From Oscillospiraceae bacterium (GTDB taxonomy: Bacteria; Bacillota; Clostridia; Oscillospirales; Ruminococcaceae), in the NCBI GenBank assembly GCA_029007035.1, contig JAQXHC010000028.1:1-32952 (forward strand): 32,952 nucleotides of DNA, written 5' to 3'. The notes under the pieces were generated by a model. That model searched no databases. It saw nothing but the letters and a program-made list of their open reading frames with translations, and had not been told where the DNA came from. Positions 31,671 through 32,952 of the stretch are shown piece after piece. Every line of letters begins with the position of its first letter. The stretch's first letter is position 1. Both the position numbers and the translations under genes were made by a program.

Positions 31671-31771
31671 CACGGGCGACCAATGGCCGCCCTGAAGTAT
31701 AGCTGTATATCATTTTTGTTGGTGCAGTCATTATCTGCCCGTGGATCAGGTGCCTTATGCGGTATTGCCCT
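31671..31771 (-). repeat. REP-like hairpin repeat, probable terminator of the M23 gene
   Basis: GGGCGACC (31674-31681) pairs with GGCCGCCC (31685-31692) across a 3-base loop; on the minus strand it is followed by GTGTTTATTAAT, so it can act as terminator. A wider pair CACGGGC (31671-31677)/GCCCGTG (31737-31743) encloses it. Next to it, 31750-31771 matches an arm of the 20739-20829 element at 18 of 22 positions. GGGCGACC...GGTCGCCC repeats are frequent in Clostridia. The 261-base gap 31557-31817 holds nothing else apart from the exporter promoter. Confidence 0.55.
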
Positions 31772-31817
31772 GAATATTCCGGGAAATTTGTCTGTCTTCC
31801 CCAAAAGCGTAAATCTT

Positions 31818-32594
31818 CTACTTAATAAAAGAAAGCGGATTTTCGTAATTCCCATTATGAATCAGTTCGAAATGAAGATGGGAATCAAGAGCACTTTCGA
31901 TGTCTGCGGTATTGCCCACTGCGCCGATTGAGTCGCCTGCCTTGACTGTATCGCCCTGCTGAACGTTAAGGTCAGCTGCAAGACCACAGTATTTCGTAAG
32001 ATAGCCGTTCAGGTGATCGATAGTAACTGTAACTCCCCACAGAGGGTCATTGTTTACAGCAGATACTTCTCCGGGAGCGGCTGAATACACCTCATTTCCA
32101 ACAGCAGCGGCAATGTCAACGCCGTTATGGGTCTGCCATGAGCCGGTCGTGGAGTTTTTTACAAGCTCTTTGCCGCTGAACGTATTGATAATATTGTTCA
32201 TATCGGCAAGGGGAGCTGAGAACATCGGATTTGAGGGTTCTGCTTCCTTTGTAATTGTCTGAGACGGCGGCGATGTCGCAATTGCGGCTGCCGGAACTGT
32301 AACTGCGGCTGTGGTTGTCTGGGGGGGAGCGGTTGTTGCAGCAGGAACCGTAGTCTGTTTCGGCTTTACGGGGGAGTAATCCTCCTGCCGCGGAACATCC
32401 GGTGTTTTCTTGTCGACCGCAGCTTCCGAAGCCTTGGAAATTTCTGCGGTCAATTTGCTGCTGTCGAGCTTTTCTCCCTGATTATAAGCAAATAAGCAGG
32501 CTGAACCTATCATTGCCGCGCTGATTCCAAGAGCGGCATAAAAACCTTTTGAGCTTTTACTTTTGCTGTTATCTGAAAATTTATATTTTTTCAT
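31818..32594 (-). CDS. SpoIIQ-like M23 metallopeptidase
   Basis: 258 residues: short basic cytoplasmic start, one membrane helix (about 20-38), a Pro/Thr/Ala-rich extracellular linker (65-120) and an M23 LytM domain (125-255). The zinc residues are complete: H156-x3-D160 (THNGVD) and H239-x-H241 (SHLHFE). The run NTFSGKELVKNSTTGSWQ before the His matches SpoIIQ better than ordinary cell-wall lytic M23 enzymes; SpoIIQ meets SpoIIIAH between mother cell and forespore, and in clostridia it keeps the HxH site. If so, the organism may form spores, or uses a relative in the wall. ATG 32594 has GGAGG eight bases upstream; GTG 32603 is less likely. Confidence 0.85.
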   Translation of the reverse strand: MKKYKFSDNSKSKSSKGFYAALGISAAMIGSACLFAYNQGEKLDSSKLTAEISKASEAAVDKKTPDVPRQEDYSPVKPKQTTVPAATTAPPQTTTAAVTVPAAAIATSPPSQTITKEAEPSNPMFSAPLADMNNIINTFSGKELVKNSTTGSWQTHNGVDIAAAVGNEVYSAAPGEVSAVNNDPLWGVTVTIDHLNGYLTKYCGLAADLNVQQGDTVKAGDSIGAVGNTADIESALDSHLHFELIHNGNYENPLSFIK

Positions 32595-32634
32595 GTATAA
32601 CACCTCCGCTTATAGTTTGAACCGAAGCGTGGCG

Positions 32635-32663
32635 ATTATACCTGCAAAAGGAAAAAAATCGCA
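32635..32663 (-). promoter_or_regulatory. Possible promoter of the M23 gene
   Basis: A perfect TATAAT (32640-32635 on the minus strand) sits 41 bases upstream of the start, but the -35 position (TGCGAT, 32663-32658) is poor. A sporulation sigma factor is possible, but no sigma-F consensus is clear. Confidence 0.35.
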
Positions 32664-32695
32664 TAAAAAACACGGGTGAAAAATATTCACCCGTG
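32663..32695 (-). terminator. Terminator of the fructose-bisphosphate aldolase gene
   Basis: A perfect 10-bp stem CACGGGTGAA (32671-32680)/TTCACCCGTG (32686-32695) with a 5-base loop, followed on the minus strand by TTTTTTATG; 22 bases after the stop at 32718. Confidence 0.85.
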
Positions 32696-32717
32696 CCAAT
32701 GATAGAAATATGATCGA

Positions 32718-32952
32718 TTAAGCCTTGTTTACGCTGCCGAAAAGCTCCATCTTCTCCTTGACCTTTGCCTTGATTGCCTCAGCGCCCGGTGCAAGAAGCT
32801 TACGAGGATCGAATCCCTTACCTTCCTTATCCTTGCCTGCCTCTATGTACTGTCTTGTAGCCTCTGCGAATACAAGCTGGCACTCGGTATTTACGTTTAC
32901 CTTTGATACTCCGAGAGTAATGGCCTTCTTTACCATATCATCAGGGATTCCT
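32718..32952 (-). CDS. fba: Class II fructose-1,6-bisphosphate aldolase, C-terminal part
   Basis: The last 77 codons of a gene that continues past the right edge. The peptide opens with GIPDDMVKKAI, the continuation of the HGGSG metal/phosphate motif, then GVSKVNVNTECQ (the conserved KxNxxT segment), then FDPRKLLAPG and a terminal helix ending FGSVNKA. The enzyme splits fructose 1,6-bisphosphate into dihydroxyacetone phosphate and glyceraldehyde 3-phosphate in glycolysis. Zinc ligands lie outside the window. A related tagatose-bisphosphate aldolase is possible but less likely given the DPRK ending. Confidence 0.9.
   Translation of the reverse strand, partial: GIPDDMVKKAITLGVSKVNVNTECQLVFAEATRQYIEAGKDKEGKGFDPRKLLAPGAEAIKAKVKEKMELFGSVNKA

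Noticed and set aside
31905..31920. GCGGTATTGCC match to the 20739-20829 element inside the M23 gene
   Set aside because: It encodes the normal VGNTAD segment of the M23 domain, so the match is explained by coding and chance.
31569..31931. Plus-strand frame of 120 codons across the repeat region
   Set aside because: It runs through the exporter promoter, the hairpin repeat and the antisense of the M23 gene; composition is not protein-like.

Overview
The window looks like chromosome from a Ruminococcus-type, cellulosome-forming, Gram-positive gut anaerobe (Oscillospiraceae/Ruminococcaceae). The evidence is two adjacent secreted glycoside hydrolases, each ending in a type I dockerin of the Ruminococcus flavefaciens style; Thr/Pro-rich linkers; strong AGGAGG ribosome sites; AT-rich sigma-A promoters with 17-bp spacers; and membrane families (DUF4153, CmpB-type, DUF6311, DUF6465) common in Clostridia. 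The species assignment is inference. No rRNA, tRNA, CRISPR array, prophage or intact insertion sequence was seen.

Layout. 1-2 kb: tail of a DUF6465-type gene, an MDR oxidoreductase and an AT-rich orphan gene; the last two are each preceded by a near-identical copy of one promoter. 2-3.1 kb: DAHP synthase (minus strand). 3.2-3.4 kb: a MITE-like inverted repeat. 3.4-6.1 kb: a minus-strand operon of DUF2975 protein, XRE regulator, DUF2809 protein and DUF4153 protein, behind a consensus promoter with a perfect palindrome at its upstream edge. 6.2-10.7 kb: a two-gene plant-fibre operon (CBM35-GH26-dockerin mannanase, then GH9-CBM3c-dockerin cellulase), translationally coupled. 10.8-13.4 kb: a very large polytopic membrane protein of unknown role. 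13.5-14.6 kb: ychF. 14.7-17.5 kb: an EAL-type c-di-GMP phosphodiesterase with a degenerate GGDEF domain and a C-terminal beta-solenoid, the most unusual protein here.

17.6-20.8 kb: a DUF6311 membrane protein, a small membrane protein and a short-chain dehydrogenase, with a second MITE-like hairpin upstream. 21-22.3 kb: a lipoprotein resembling SurA/PrsA chaperones with a poly-Thr insertion. 22.5-24.6 kb: hpf, then a LUD-domain protein coupled to a CmpB-family membrane protein. 24.7-27.8 kb: an FHA - SEDS (FtsW/RodA) - transpeptidase operon whose order recalls the actinobacterial fhaB-rodA-pbpA cluster. 28.1-31.6 kb: a heterodimeric ABC exporter with one degenerate ATP site. 31.8-32.6 kb: a SpoIIQ-like M23 peptidase. 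The right edge carries the C-terminal part of a class II fructose-bisphosphate aldolase.

Functional reading. The two dockerin enzymes would be secreted and docked on a scaffoldin to attack mannan and cellulose together. The peptidoglycan module, the M23 protein and the exporter serve the envelope. aroF, fba, ychf and hpf are housekeeping genes. All family calls are made by reading motifs, without database searches.
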